Shown here one piece after another: positions 1 through 8,234 of a stretch of 64,000 nucleotides of DNA (positions are counted from its first letter, which is position 1; each line of letters opens with the position of its first letter). Below the pieces are notes generated by a model. That model was not told the DNA's origin. It was given only the letters and a program-made list of their open reading frames with translations, and did not search any database. The DNA comes from Pseudarthrobacter sp. AL07 (GTDB lineage: Bacteria; Actinomycetota; Actinomycetes; Actinomycetales; Micrococcaceae): positions 1-64,000 of the forward strand of contig NZ_JASBRB010000004.1 in NCBI RefSeq assembly GCF_029960665.1, in the 5' to 3' direction. Both the position numbers and the translations under genes were made by a program.

Positions 1-45
1 ACGATCGATCATCTCGGAGTAAATCTCTGGGGTTGCAATGGGCAT
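1..45 (-). CDS. fbaA: Fructose-bisphosphate aldolase class II, 5' end only
   Basis: Only the first 15 codons lie in the window. Read on the minus strand from the ATG at 45 they give MPIATPEIYSEMIDR, which matches the start of actinobacterial class II (zinc-dependent) fructose-bisphosphate aldolases, the glycolytic and gluconeogenic enzyme that splits fructose-1,6-bisphosphate. An AGGAG ribosome site (complement of 51-55) sits 5 nt before the ATG. The catalytic domain is outside the window, so the call rests on the N-terminal signature. Confidence 0.75.
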   Translation of the reverse strand, partial: MPIATPEIYSEMIDR

Positions 46-203
46 GCTGACTCCTATGCTGAGTTTTCGTCTGTGGGTTGTGACCCTGGAGTAGACCTCT
101 TACGGCTAGCCACCATCCTAGCCATTTCTGTGCAGGGGCAGTGTTTCGGGTCACGCGGACGGGTAACACTCACGCTCACAAAGCCAACTCGGCGGGGTTC
201 ACA

Positions 204-234
204 AGTGGCGCGGGTCAGAAGTGGCGCAGGTCAG
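204..234. repeat. Tandem 15-mer over the end of the methyltransferase gene
   Basis: AGTGGCGCGGGTCAG at 204-218 is repeated with one mismatch at 220-234. The second copy overlaps the stop codon of the TrmH-family gene at 231. It looks like a small local duplication. No function is visible. Confidence 0.6.
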
Positions 235-923
235 ACGGACTGGCTAAAAACGTGCCGGCGAATCCAGGCGTGCATGGCGATCGCGGCGGCGGAGGCGGCG
301 TTGATGGAGCGGGTGGAGCCGAACTGCTCGATGGACAGGGTGGCCAAGGCCGCCTCATGGACCTCCGGCGTCAGCCCGGGCCCTTCCTGGCCGAACACCA
401 ACACGCAGTCCTTGGGCAGCTCATACGTCTCCAGGGGCACGGAGTCGGGGAAGATGTCGATCCCGATGATCGCGAGCCCCTCCCCCTGCGCCCACACTAA
501 AAAGTCCTCCACGGTGGGGTGGTGGCGGACGTGCTGGTAGCGGTCGGTGACCATGGCCCCGCGCCTGTTCCACCGGCGTCGTCCGATGATGTGGACTTCC
601 TTGGCGAGGAATGCGTTGGCGGTGCGCACCACGGTGCCGATGTTCATATCGTGCTGCCAGTTTTCGATGGCGATGTGGAAGTTGTGCCGCTTGGAATCGA
701 GGTCCGCCACGATCGCGTCGTGCTTCCAGTAGCGGTACTGGTCCACCACGTTGCGGCGGTCACCGTCGGCCAGCAATTCCGGATCCCAGTGGTCGCCCGC
801 GGGCAGCTCGCCGTCCCAGGGCCCGACGCCGACCTCCGCCTTTGGCTCCGGCGCTTCCTCGGGCGCTGGCTCCTCCGCTGGAATCGGATGAGGTTCGACT
901 GGGTTTCCGGGCGTTTGTTTCAC
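231..923 (-). CDS. TrmH/SpoU-family RNA 2'-O-methyltransferase
   Basis: A 230-residue SPOUT-class methyltransferase that should transfer methyl from S-adenosylmethionine to a ribose 2'-OH in tRNA or rRNA. The three SpoU motifs are present: NIGTVVRTANAF near residues 94-105, VLVFGQEGPGL near 173, and a C-terminal IEQFGSTRSINAASA knot segment. About 55 residues of Pro/Glu-rich, probably disordered sequence precede the catalytic domain. The start is GTG at 923; a TAGTGT box lies 6 nt upstream, so the message may be leaderless. It is divergent from the HAD phosphatase gene, and their -10 boxes overlap. The exact RNA target cannot be read from sequence. Confidence 0.88.
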   Translation of the reverse strand: MKQTPGNPVEPHPIPAEEPAPEEAPEPKAEVGVGPWDGELPAGDHWDPELLADGDRRNVVDQYRYWKHDAIVADLDSKRHNFHIAIENWQHDMNIGTVVRTANAFLAKEVHIIGRRRWNRRGAMVTDRYQHVRHHPTVEDFLVWAQGEGLAIIGIDIFPDSVPLETYELPKDCVLVFGQEGPGLTPEVHEAALATLSIEQFGSTRSINAASAAAIAMHAWIRRHVFSQSV

Positions 924-929
924 CCCTCA

Positions 930-939
930 ACACTAGACT
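930..939. promoter_or_regulatory. Overlapping head-to-head -10 boxes
   Basis: The sequence ACACTAGACT holds TAGTGT on the minus strand (930-935), 6 nt before the GTG of the TrmH-family gene, and TAGACT on the plus strand (934-939), 37 nt before the GTG of the HAD gene. The two hexamers share two bases, so RNA polymerase probably cannot open both promoters at once. Confidence 0.5.
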
Positions 940-975
940 GGACCACTGGAGCATTCATCACCGGCGGAGGTAAAC

Positions 976-1806
976 GTGGCAGAAGCAGACCAGGTACAGG
1001 GTTCACCGGCGGTTTACCGCAACGGCCAGGAGATCGAATGCTGGCTGACAGACATGGACGGCGTGCTCGTCCACGAAAACCATGCCGTCCCGGGGGCTGC
1101 CGAGCTGATCCAGCGCTGGGTGGACACGTCCAAGCGGTTCCTGGTGCTGACCAACAACTCGATCTTCACGCCCCGGGACCTGGCCGCTCGGCTGCGTGCT
1201 TCCGGGTTGGAGATCCCCGAGGAGAACATCTGGACGTCCGCGCTGGCCACCGCAACCTTCCTGAAGGACCAGGTGCGCGGTTCCGGCTCCGGGAACCGGG
1301 CATACACGATCGGCGAGGCAGGACTGACGACGGCGCTGCACGAGGCCGGCTTCATCCTCACCGACCAGGACCCGGACTTTGTGGTGCTCGGCGAAACCCG
1401 GACGTACTCCTTTGAGGCCATCACCATGGCCATCCGGCTGATCCTGGCCGGAGCCCGCTTCATTGCCACCAATCCGGACGCCACCGGCCCGTCCAAGGAC
1501 GGCCCCATGCCCGCGACGGGGGCCATTGCGGCCCTCATCACGAAGGCAACCGGCCGGGAGCCGTACATTGTGGGCAAACCGAATCCCATGATGTTCCGGT
1601 CCGCCATGAATCAGATCGATGCGCACTCCGAGACCACCGCGATGATCGGGGACCGGATGGACACCGACATCATTGCCGGCATGGAGGCAGGCCTGCACAC
1701 GGTGCTGGTCCTCACCGGCATTACGCAGCGCGAAGACATTGCCGCCTATCCGTTCCGGCCCAACCAGGTGCTGAACTCCGTGGCCGACCTGAAGAACCAG
1801 ATTTAG
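976..1806 (+). CDS. HAD-superfamily subfamily IIA phosphatase (NagD-like)
   Basis: 276 residues, the usual size for NagD-type HAD-IIA phosphatases, which are cytosolic Mg-dependent enzymes acting on small phosphorylated metabolites. Motif I is DMDG at residues 26-29 (nucleophile Asp26). Motif II is in FLVLTNNS. The C2-type cap lies in the middle, Lys of motif III is in YIVGKPNP, and motif IV is MIGDRMDTDI. The start is GTG at 976 with a GGCGGAGG ribosome site at 963-970. The gene ends in a 4-bp convergent overlap with the Tat-signal hydrolase. The substrate is not predictable. Confidence 0.85.
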   Translation: MAEADQVQGSPAVYRNGQEIECWLTDMDGVLVHENHAVPGAAELIQRWVDTSKRFLVLTNNSIFTPRDLAARLRASGLEIPEENIWTSALATATFLKDQVRGSGSGNRAYTIGEAGLTTALHEAGFILTDQDPDFVVLGETRTYSFEAITMAIRLILAGARFIATNPDATGPSKDGPMPATGAIAALITKATGREPYIVGKPNPMMFRSAMNQIDAHSETTAMIGDRMDTDIIAGMEAGLHTVLVLTGITQREDIAAYPFRPNQVLNSVADLKNQI

Positions 1807-2843
1807 AAGACCGTCACCTTCGAGCCGCCACGGGGCAGCGGGAAAAAGTCGTCCATCAGCCGCTCCACGATGGGCCGGTAGATGAGCGGATTCCAGCCGG
1901 GGCTCGCGTGCGCCGGCAGGGCACCGTCCGTTTGCAGGTCCGTGGAGACCATCTGGGGTTGGAACGCTGCCGACCACGCGTCCTTGGCCGTATGGTAGCG
2001 GACGGTGCGGTCTTTCGGGTTGCCAATATACGCCATCCGCGTGCCGCCGAGCTTGTCCACAAACCGGTTTCCGTCGAAGTGGTAGATGTAGGCCGACTCG
2101 GACTGGATGAGCACACTGGACGGGGCGATCGGGGACAACTGCTCCATGGTCTGGTCCAGGATCTGCCGCCAGGTCCTCTCGTCCTTATGGATGACGCGCT
2201 CCCCCAGTTCGTAGCTGCCGCGGACCACCGACGGGACCCGGAAGCCGCTCTCGTACAGGAACACCACGCCGTCGAACCAGCTCTCATCCAGCACGTCGCT
2301 CCGGCTGTAGGGGCTGGAATCCAACAGGATGAAGTCGACCTCCACGCCGTGGAATTCCCTGAGCCGCGCGGCCACCTGGGTGGCCACCATGCCGCCGAAG
2401 CTGTGGCCGTAGAAGAAGAGCTTGGTGAGCTTTTTCGCCCGGACATGCTCGATGACGGCGATCACCACCTCATCAATGTCCAATCCCTGGTTGGAATAGC
2501 CGACGGCGGTGAGCTGGCCGCGCTTGTTCAGGGCACCACGCATGACGTTCAGGATCCAGAGCGCCTCTTCCCAGCTGGTCTTGTAGCCGGGGAAGAGGAA
2601 CCAACTGGCGTTCGGGTAATAGGCATCGGAGAAATCGTCCGGGACCTGCAGGATCCTGGTGACCCGCCGTTCCGCCTGGATGCGGCGAGTAACCAGCATG
2701 TCTGCTGCCAGCAGGGCCGAGGCACCCGTTCCGGCCAGGAACCCGCGACGCGAAAACCGCTTGAGCACGGCGGCACTGGCAAGCAGCCGGGCTGGATGGG
2801 CGCCAAGCCGTTCCTGCGGATCTGTTTCCTCGCTGTACGACAC
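1803..2843 (-). CDS. Tat-exported alpha/beta-hydrolase-fold protein
   Basis: About 346 residues. Near the N-terminus is a twin-arginine signal (SRRGFLAGTGASALLAAD), which implies export of a folded protein. The body has an alpha/beta-hydrolase shape: FLFPGYKTSWEEAL, then the nucleophile elbow GHSFGG (serine nucleophile), then FILLDSSPYS. A C-terminal histidine is likely but not certain. The reading frame stays open upstream through pyrE. That extension is low-quality sequence, so I chose GTG 2843; GTG 2768, directly before the twin-arginine motif, is the alternative. Neither has a good ribosome site. It follows pyrE by 130 bp on the same strand. Esterase or lipase activity is inference. Confidence 0.65.
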   Translation of the reverse strand: MSYSEETDPQERLGAHPARLLASAAVLKRFSRRGFLAGTGASALLAADMLVTRRIQAERRVTRILQVPDDFSDAYYPNASWFLFPGYKTSWEEALWILNVMRGALNKRGQLTAVGYSNQGLDIDEVVIAVIEHVRAKKLTKLFFYGHSFGGMVATQVAARLREFHGVEVDFILLDSSPYSRSDVLDESWFDGVVFLYESGFRVPSVVRGSYELGERVIHKDERTWRQILDQTMEQLSPIAPSSVLIQSESAYIYHFDGNRFVDKLGGTRMAYIGNPKDRTVRYHTAKDAWSAAFQPQMVSTDLQTDGALPAHASPGWNPLIYRPIVERLMDDFFPLPRGGSKVTVF

Positions 2844-2973
2844 ACATCTACCGTAGCCACAGCGGAAGCCGCCGCCGCAAACCCGGCCTGGGGCAACCCC
2901 GGGCGGGAGCGGCCGCCATACCCGCTGGGAGGGGCCGAACCCGCCAGGAGTGGCAGGGCTACGAGACGCCGGT

Positions 2974-3555
2974 CTAGGCGAGGCCCAGCTCGTCCTTGCC
3001 GAAGGCGAACAGGTAGGGCACGCCGGTCTCAGCTTCGATTCTTTCCTTGGAGCCAGTGTCCCGGTCCACGATGACGGCCACGGCAACCACGTTGCCCCCG
3101 GCCTTCCGGACACCCTCAACAGCGGTGAGGGCGGAGCCGCCCGTGGTGGACGTGTCCTCCAGCACCAGGACCTTGCGGCCCTCAACCGACGGACCCTCAA
3201 CCTGGCGGCCCATTCCGTAGGACTTCTGTGCCTTGCGGACCACAAACGCGTCCACGGTGCGCCCGGCGTCCCCGGCGGAGTGCATAACAGCGGTGCCCAC
3301 GGGGTCAGCACCCATGGTCAGGCCACCGGCGCACTCAAAGTCGATCCCGGCGTCGTCCGTCAATGCCAGCATGACCTGGCCCACCAGCTTGGAGGCCTCG
3401 TGGTGCAGCGTGATGCGGCGCAGGTCGATGTAGTAGTCGGCCTCGGCGCCGCTGGAGAGGATTACCTTGCCGCGGACCACGGCAAGTTCCTTGATCAGTT
3501 CCAGCAGGCGGGCACGGGCAGCAGTGTTGGACGCAGCATCAGGGGTGGCAGTCAT
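2974..3555 (-). CDS. pyrE: Orotate phosphoribosyltransferase
   Basis: 193 residues. The enzyme makes orotidine 5'-monophosphate from orotate and PRPP in pyrimidine synthesis. The PRPP loop VLVLEDTSTTGGSALTA is near residues 115-131, and the orotate-side segment YYIDLRRITLHHEA is near 41-54. GGLTMGADPVG is also typical of the family. No Shine-Dalgarno sequence precedes the ATG. Instead TAAACT ends 7 nt upstream, so the transcript is probably leaderless. No other pyr gene is nearby. Confidence 0.95.
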   Translation of the reverse strand: MTATPDAASNTAARARLLELIKELAVVRGKVILSSGAEADYYIDLRRITLHHEASKLVGQVMLALTDDAGIDFECAGGLTMGADPVGTAVMHSAGDAGRTVDAFVVRKAQKSYGMGRQVEGPSVEGRKVLVLEDTSTTGGSALTAVEGVRKAGGNVVAVAVIVDRDTGSKERIEAETGVPYLFAFGKDELGLA

Positions 3556-3562
3556 GGGTTCC

Positions 3563-3568
3563 AGTTTA
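3563..3568 (-). promoter_or_regulatory. Candidate -10 box of pyrE (leaderless)
   Basis: TAAACT on the minus strand, 7 nt before the ATG. With the usual spacing, transcription would start at or next to the A of the ATG. Confidence 0.5.
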
Positions 3569-3624
3569 CTGGCTGCCGGCGGGAGATCCGCGCTGCGGAA
3601 ATGGACCCATGACGCAGAAATGGA

Positions 3625-3654
3625 ATGGCGCTACGCGTATCCGAGTAGCGCCAT
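3625..3654. terminator. Inverted repeat upstream of pyrE
   Basis: ATGGCGCTAC (3625-3634) pairs perfectly with GTAGCGCCAT (3645-3654) across a 10-nt loop. It has no T-run. It lies between the 3' end of the GH3 pseudogene and the pyrE promoter and could have ended the old GH3 transcript. Confidence 0.5.
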
Positions 3655-3694
3655 CCCATGTGCGGGTCGTCAGCCTAAAGCCGCGGCGATAACC

Positions 3695-4449
3695 CTAGAG
3701 CCGGGTGTCGTTCTCGTTGAACGTCTCCTGGTTCCCGGATCGGCGTGGATGGCGGTCTTGACCATCGGCACGTCAATGAGGTGGTTGGGCTGGTTCAGCG
3801 ACACAAAGAGTCGCCGGTGGCTTCCTCGGAGATGATGGGCATAAGGTTGATGCCCGCCTCCCCCGCAGCTTCGCGCTGAGCGGCGGTTTTGAACAGGTGC
3901 ACCTCGAGGCCGGCTTTTTGCAACTCGTCCTTGACCGCGTCCAGGTACGCCGGCGGGTCCGCACGGGTGAAGTCCGAGCCGCCGGAGATGCCGTACAGGC
4001 GGATCCGCTTGTACGTTTCCGGCCGGATGGGCAGGTTATGCGCCGTGTCCTTGACCAGGATGCGGCGCAGGGCGTCATGCAGGCGCTGCTCGGTGATAAC
4101 GCCGGACTTGTAGCCGTCCAGCATGTACCCGAAGTCCTCCTCCGCGTTGCGGAAGAACAGGAACATGTCGCAACCGGCGGCAACGGTCGCCGGAACCAGG
4201 TCCTTGCGCTTCATGGCCTGAGTCAGGCCGACCATCTGCGAGGCGTCCATGAGGATGAGCCCGTTGAAGCCGAGCTCGCCACGCAGCACGTCCTGGAGTA
4301 GCTCCGCAGCCAGGGTTGCGGACAGGATGCCCTTGTCCGCCAGGCCCGGGCGGAAGTGCCGGGACAGCTCCGGCGCACCGATGTGCCCGATCATGATGGA
4401 CTGCACGCCGTGCCCGATCATCTCGCGGTACACGTGGCCGTACGTCTTG
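3695..4449 (-). pseudogene. Glycoside hydrolase family 3 remnant (5'-truncated, frameshifted)
   Basis: The frame gives GH3 core sequence from YGHVYREMIGHGVQSIM through GFNGLILMDASQMVGLTQ (the Asp lies in the usual nucleophile region) to LMPIISEEATG. Then the frame breaks. Around 3812 the reading continues in another frame as LFVSLNQPNHLIDVPMVKTA, and after a second shift near 3740 it ends NQETFNENDTRL-stop at 3695. The N-terminal half is absent: at 4444-4450 the homology stops and runs into a LacI C-terminus on the other strand. A glucosidase- or hexosaminidase-type function was likely; it cannot be active now. Confidence 0.8.
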
Positions 4450-4731
4450 GACCTCATCGCCACAGGCATGCTCCAGCGGCTGTGCGAACGCGGCATCCGG
4501 GTTCCGGCGGACATCAGCGTGGTGGGCTGCGACGACATCATTGGCGCGGACTTCTGCAATCCCCCGCTGACCACCATGACATCGCCGATCGAACACGCCG
4601 GCCGGGTGGCCGTGTCCATGCTCCTGGCCCAGCTCAACCCGCTGGCAGGCGGTGGCAGCCGCAGCCGGTCGCTGATGCCCACACACCTGACCGTCCGCGG
4701 TTCAACCGGAGCGGCGCCGGGAACGCGGTAG
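4450..4731 (+). pseudogene. LacI-family regulator remnant (C-terminal part only)
   Basis: From DLIATGMLQRLCERGIR the frame reads as the last 90 or so residues of a LacI/GalR repressor, including VPADISVVGCDDIIGADF and the usual NPPLTTM / EHAGRVAVSMLLAQL tail, with stop at 4729-4731. The helix-turn-helix and most of the sugar-binding domain are missing. Upstream of 4450 the DNA is antisense GH3 sequence. The orientation fits a regulator once divergent from the GH3 gene; an internal deletion took both 5' ends and the shared promoter. Confidence 0.8.
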
Positions 4732-4745
4732 CCTGGGCCCGAAGT

Positions 4746-4783
4746 GTCCGTTCGCGCCCGGGTGCCCAAGAGTCCGTTCGCGC
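4746..4783. repeat. 12-bp direct repeat before nadE
   Basis: GTCCGTTCGCGC occurs at 4746-4757 and again at 4772-4783, a 26-bp period. It lies between the LacI remnant and the nadE promoter. It may be a dispersed small repeat or an operator pair; nothing decides between them. Confidence 0.55.
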
Positions 4784-4836
4784 TGAACCGTGCGAGGTTT
4801 GGCTGGACACAATTGAGCGTTGTTGACAGCGCTGAC

Positions 4837-4842
4837 TAGGCT
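4837..4842 (+). promoter_or_regulatory. Candidate -10 box of nadE (leaderless)
   Basis: TAGGCT is followed by 7 nt and then the ATG at 4850, with no Shine-Dalgarno sequence. A weak -35 (TTGAGC, 4813-4818) lies 18 bp upstream. Confidence 0.5.
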
Positions 4843-4849
4843 GGGTCAC

Positions 4850-5671
4850 ATGCGCGAACTCCAGGCCACCATCATCGAAGAAATGGGCGTGCAGCCCCGG
4901 ATCGACCCCGTCGGGGAGGTGCGCAAGCGGGTGGATTTCCTCAAGGATTACCTCCGGGCAACCCACACCAAGGGCTTTGTCCTGGGCATCTCGGGCGGGC
5001 TGGATTCCTCCCTCGCCGGCAGGCTGGCCCAGCTGGCCGTGGAGGAACTTGAAGCCGAGGGCGTGGAGGCCAACTTCGTCGCCGTCCGCCTTCCGTATGG
5101 CGTCCAGCATGACGAGGACGACGCCCAGGCCGCCCTGGACTTCATCCAGGCCAAGACGGAATGGACCTTCAACATTTCCGCCGCCGTGGATGGCTTCGAG
5201 GACGAATTCGAGAAGACGGTGGGGAACGGCATCTCCGATTTCCACAAGGGAAACACCAAGGCACGCACGCGGATGATCGCGCAGTACGCCCTGGCCGGCG
5301 AGCACAACTACCTGGTGATCGGCACCGACCACGGCGCAGAGTCCGTCACCGGGTTCTTCACGAAATTCGGCGACGGCGGCGCAGACATCCTGCCGCTGTT
5401 CGGCCTCAACAAGCGCCAGAACCGTGAACTGCTCGCCGAGTTGGGCGCTCCTGCCCGCGTCTGGGAAAAAGTACCCACCGCCGACCTCCTGGACGGCAAG
5501 CCCGGACGTACCGACGAGGACGAACTGGGCCTGACCTATGACCAGATCGACGATTACCTGGAAGGCCGGGAAATCCCGGAAGCGGCCGCTGAGCTGATCG
5601 AGCAGAAGTACCTCCGCACGCGGCACAAGCGCACAGTGCCGGTCACCATCTTCGACACATGGTGGAAATAG
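4850..5671 (+). CDS. nadE: NH3-dependent NAD+ synthetase
   Basis: 273 residues, the size of the ammonia-dependent form without a glutaminase domain. It converts deamido-NAD to NAD using ATP and ammonia. The ATP-pyrophosphatase loop SGGLDSS is at residues 48-54. [20 protein letters not shown] and [13 protein letters not shown] carry the deamido-NAD and second ATP contacts. An in-frame TTG at 4820 would add 10 residues, but the ATG at 4850 fits family length and lies 7 nt after a TAGGCT -10 box. The next gene on the right is convergent. Confidence 0.96.
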   Translation: MRELQATIIEEMGVQPRIDPVGEVRKRVDFLKDYLRATHTKGFVLGISGGLDSSLAGRLAQLAVEELEAEGVEANFVAVRLPYGVQHDEDDAQAALDFIQAKTEWTFNISAAVDGFEDEFEKTVGNGISDFHKGNTKARTRMIAQYALAGEHNYLVIGTDHGAESVTGFFTKFGDGGADILPLFGLNKRQNRELLAELGAPARVWEKVPTADLLDGKPGRTDEDELGLTYDQIDDYLEGREIPEAAAELIEQKYLRTRHKRTVPVTIFDTWWK

Positions 5672-5707
5672 GCGCTTCACAGCGCTGGAATTCCCCACGT
5701 TTGGGGC

Positions 5708-5752
5708 ACGACGACGGCGCGTCGCCCCGAAAGCGCGGCGCGCCGTCGTCGT
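5708..5752. terminator. Hairpin between convergent nadE and the IclR gene
   Basis: ACGACGACGGCGCG (5708-5721) is the exact reverse complement of 5739-5752, giving a 14-bp GC-rich stem with a 17-nt loop. There is no long T-run. Its position between two converging genes suggests a two-way terminator. Confidence 0.65.
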
Positions 5753-5794
5753 TCCTTCCCTAAGCCGGGGAGACTCAGCGGCGGCAGCCCGGGA

Positions 5795-6577
5795 CTATCT
5801 GCCGCCCAGTTTGTTGGTCATCCGGTGGGCTTCCTCCATCAGCAACTTGCCCAGGAGCTCCTGCCGTTCCGGCCGGAACCGGGGTTCGATGCCGGTGAGC
5901 GAAAGGGCACCGACCGGCCTGCCCAGCTGGTCGAACACGGCAGCCCCCATGCCCCAGCTGCCTTCAAGCACCAGCCCGGGATTCACGGCAAAGCCATGCA
6001 GCCGGGTCAGTTCCAGATTCCGGCGGAGCACGTCCAGGCTGTGGCCTGCTGCGAAACCGCCGGCGTGCCGGTCCCAGCCGGACAGGATGGCGTCCTTTTC
6101 CTCGTCCGGGAGGAACGCCATGACCGCTGTCCCGGCCGAGGCCACGCCCAGCGGAAAACGGACTCCCTCATGCAGCACAAAGGAGCGTACCGGAAAGCTT
6201 CCCTCTTCCCGCAGCACACAGACCGTCTCCTGGCCCCTGCGGATGGAATAGAAGGCGCTCTCGCCGGTCTCCTCCGCCAGCCGGCGAAGGCTTGGCCGGA
6301 ACAGGTCCTCGAACGGGAAGCGGGCCGCCGCCACTGATCCCAGCAGGAAAATCTCCGGGCCCAGGATCCAGTTTCCGCTGTGGGTATCGTGGTCCAGGAG
6401 GCCCTCCGCGGCAAGGGAGGCCAGCAGCCGGTGGACGGTGGGACGGGTCAGCCCCGACTCCCGGACCAGCCCGGAAATCGAGCTGCCCTCGGGCTTCCGG
6501 CCCACAAGCCGGAGCAGTGAGGCGACGCGGCCCACCACTTGCGCCCCTTGGACTGGATTCGTCATTCCACTCACCAA
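5795..6577 (-). CDS. IclR-family transcriptional regulator
   Basis: About 260 residues. An N-terminal winged helix-turn-helix (SISGLVRESGLTRPTVHRLL) is followed by the IclR effector domain (RRLAEETGESAFYSIRRG, GVASAGTAVMAFLP, GIEPRFRPER). It is transcribed away from the CoA-transferase/thiolase operon, so it probably controls that operon and itself in response to an acid or its CoA ester. The start may be TTG 6577, 12 nt after GGAGG (complement of 6590-6594), or ATG 6565. A candidate operator (6592-6604) overlaps that ribosome site. Confidence 0.88.
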   Translation of the reverse strand: MVSGMTNPVQGAQVVGRVASLLRLVGRKPEGSSISGLVRESGLTRPTVHRLLASLAAEGLLDHDTHSGNWILGPEIFLLGSVAAARFPFEDLFRPSLRRLAEETGESAFYSIRRGQETVCVLREEGSFPVRSFVLHEGVRFPLGVASAGTAVMAFLPDEEKDAILSGWDRHAGGFAAGHSLDVLRRNLELTRLHGFAVNPGLVLEGSWGMGAAVFDQLGRPVGALSLTGIEPRFRPERQELLGKLLMEEAHRMTNKLGGR

Positions 6578-6591
6578 ATTTCAAGAAATCC

Positions 6592-6604
6592 TCCACAATG
6601 TGGA
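6592..6604. promoter_or_regulatory. Candidate IclR operator, copy 1
   Basis: TCCACAATGTGGA, a TCCAC-N3-GTGGA palindrome followed by TACC. It overlaps the ribosome site of the IclR gene. Confidence 0.6.
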
Positions 6605-6710
6605 TACCTCCAAGCTTAGCGTCCACGCTATGAAATATCTTCCCTGCTGGGCGGATAACACCGTTGACCAGCTTTCGCGAGCGCCCTAGGCTCCTTCATC
6701 AGGCCCTATG

Positions 6711-6723
6711 TCCACAAGGTGGA
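6711..6723. promoter_or_regulatory. Candidate IclR operator, copy 2
   Basis: TCCACAAGGTGGA, the same TCCAC-N3-GTGGA-TACC arrangement as the copy at 6592, placed 119 bp away and about 40 bp before the CoA-transferase operon. Confidence 0.6.
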
Positions 6724-6764
6724 TACCCCGAACGGCTCTGCACGCTCGATGACGAGGAGACGGA

Positions 6765-7484
6765 ATGTCCAAACTGAAATCCAACGCCGCCGCTACCCTG
6801 GCGGATGTCCTCCAGGACGGCATGACGCTCGCCGTCGGTGGCTTTGGCCTGAGCGGCATCCCGGCCGACCTCATCGAGGCCGTGCGCGATTCCGGCGTGC
6901 GTGATCTGACCGTCGTGTCGAACAACATGGGCGTGGACGGGAAGGGCCTGGGCGTGCTGATCGAAGCCGGCCAGGTCCGCAAGGTGATCGCGTCGTATGT
7001 CGGAGAGAACAGACTCTTCGCCGAGCAGTACCTCGCGGGCCTTCTTGAGGTGGAGTTCACCCCGCAGGGCACCCTGGCCGAGCGCCTTCGCGCCGGCGGC
7101 GCCGGCATCCCCGCCTTCTACACCAAGACCGGCGTGGGAACCCTTGTCGCGGGAGGCAAACCGCTGGCAGAGTTCGACGGCGAAACGTACGTCCAGGAGC
7201 GCGCCATCCGCGCCGACGTCGCACTGGTCCACGCGCACACCGCGGACACGGACGGGAACCTGGTCTACCGCTACACCGCCCGGAACTTCAACCCCGTAGT
7301 GGCCACCGCAGGCCTGGTAACCATCGCCGAAGCTGAAGTCATCGTGGCGCCGGGCGCACTGGATCCGAACCACATCGTCACCCCGGGCGTGTACGTCCAG
7401 CACCTGGTCCAGGCCAGCGGCCGGGTCAAGGACATCGAACAGCGCGCTGTCCGCTCGCGGGCCGCGGCAACAGTCCCCGCCTGA
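6765..7484 (+). CDS. 3-oxoacid CoA-transferase, subunit A
   Basis: 239 residues, the alpha subunit of a family I CoA-transferase (ScoA/PcaI/CatI type), which moves CoA from succinyl-CoA to a 3-oxoacid such as acetoacetate or 3-oxoadipate. Family marks are TLAVGGFGLSGIPADLI near residues 22-38, VSNNMGVDGKGLG, and GNLVYRYTARNFNP. A GAGGAG site precedes the ATG. Subunit B follows after 75 bp and a thiolase after that. With a thiolase and no aromatic-ring genes in view, acetoacetate-type use is slightly favoured over the 3-oxoadipate pathway, but sequence alone does not settle it. Confidence 0.9.
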   Translation: MSKLKSNAAATLADVLQDGMTLAVGGFGLSGIPADLIEAVRDSGVRDLTVVSNNMGVDGKGLGVLIEAGQVRKVIASYVGENRLFAEQYLAGLLEVEFTPQGTLAERLRAGGAGIPAFYTKTGVGTLVAGGKPLAEFDGETYVQERAIRADVALVHAHTADTDGNLVYRYTARNFNPVVATAGLVTIAEAEVIVAPGALDPNHIVTPGVYVQHLVQASGRVKDIEQRAVRSRAAATVPA

Positions 7485-7559
7485 ACGGCTACAGCCTGAA
7501 CCAACCCGCAGCGCGAACGAACACTTAAGCCCCCAAAACTTTTGAACAAGGAGAACCCC

Positions 7560-8234
7560 ATGGCCTGGACCAGGGATGAAATGGCTACCATCGCGGCCGA
7601 GGAACTGAACGACGGCGACTACGTGAACCTGGGCATCGGCATCCCCACGCTGGTGGCCAACAACCTGCCCGACGGCGTCCGCGTGATCCTGCAGAGCGAA
7701 AACGGACTGCTCGGCATGGGTCCGTTTCCCTATGAGGGTGAGGAAGACGCCGACCTCATCAACGCCGGCAAGCAGACCGTCACGGTCCTGCCCGGCGGCA
7801 GCATCTTCGACTCCCCCACATCGTTCGGCATGATCCGCGGCGGCCACGTTAAGGTCGCCATTCTGGGCGCCATGCAAGTCTCCGGCCGCGGCGACCTCGC
7901 CAACTGGACCATCCCGGGCAAGATGGTCAAAGGCATGGGAGGCGCCATGGACCTCGTCGCCGGCACGCCGCGCGTAGTGGTCCTGACCGAACACAACGCC
8001 AAGGACGGCACCGCCAAAATCGTCACCGACTGCACCCTGCCGCTCACGGGCCTGCGGTGCGTGGACCGGATCATCAGCGACCTCGCGGTCTTTGACCTTG
8101 TGAAAGCGGACGACGGCGGCGGGCCGCAGCTCACACTGACTCGCCTTGCGCCGGGGGTCACCGTGGATGAAATCCGCGCGAAGACCGAAGCCGCCTTTGA
8201 CGTCCAGCTCGACAACGAGGAAGTGGCAGCATGA
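7560..8234 (+). CDS. 3-oxoacid CoA-transferase, subunit B
   Basis: 224 residues, the beta subunit carrying the catalytic glutamate in [13 protein letters not shown] (the Glu forms the thioester intermediate). [13 protein letters not shown] near the N-terminus and [15 protein letters not shown] are also typical. The ATG at 7560 is preceded by AAGGAG at 7548-7553; an in-frame TTG at 7542 lies upstream of that site and is rejected. The stop overlaps the thiolase start by 4 bp (ATGA), so the two are translationally coupled. Confidence 0.92.
   Translation: MAWTRDEMATIAAEELNDGDYVNLGIGIPTLVANNLPDGVRVILQSENGLLGMGPFPYEGEEDADLINAGKQTVTVLPGGSIFDSPTSFGMIRGGHVKVAILGAMQVSGRGDLANWTIPGKMVKGMGGAMDLVAGTPRVVVLTEHNAKDGTAKIVTDCTLPLTGLRCVDRIISDLAVFDLVKADDGGGPQLTLTRLAPGVTVDEIRAKTEAAFDVQLDNEEVAA

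Noticed and set aside
2844..3311. N-terminal extension of the Tat hydrolase frame through pyrE
   Set aside because: It overlaps pyrE on the same strand in another frame, is of low-quality composition, and would bury the twin-arginine signal.
4634..5698. 354-codon frame antisense to nadE
   Set aside because: A mirror of strong coding GC bias in nadE; no family similarity and no ribosome site.
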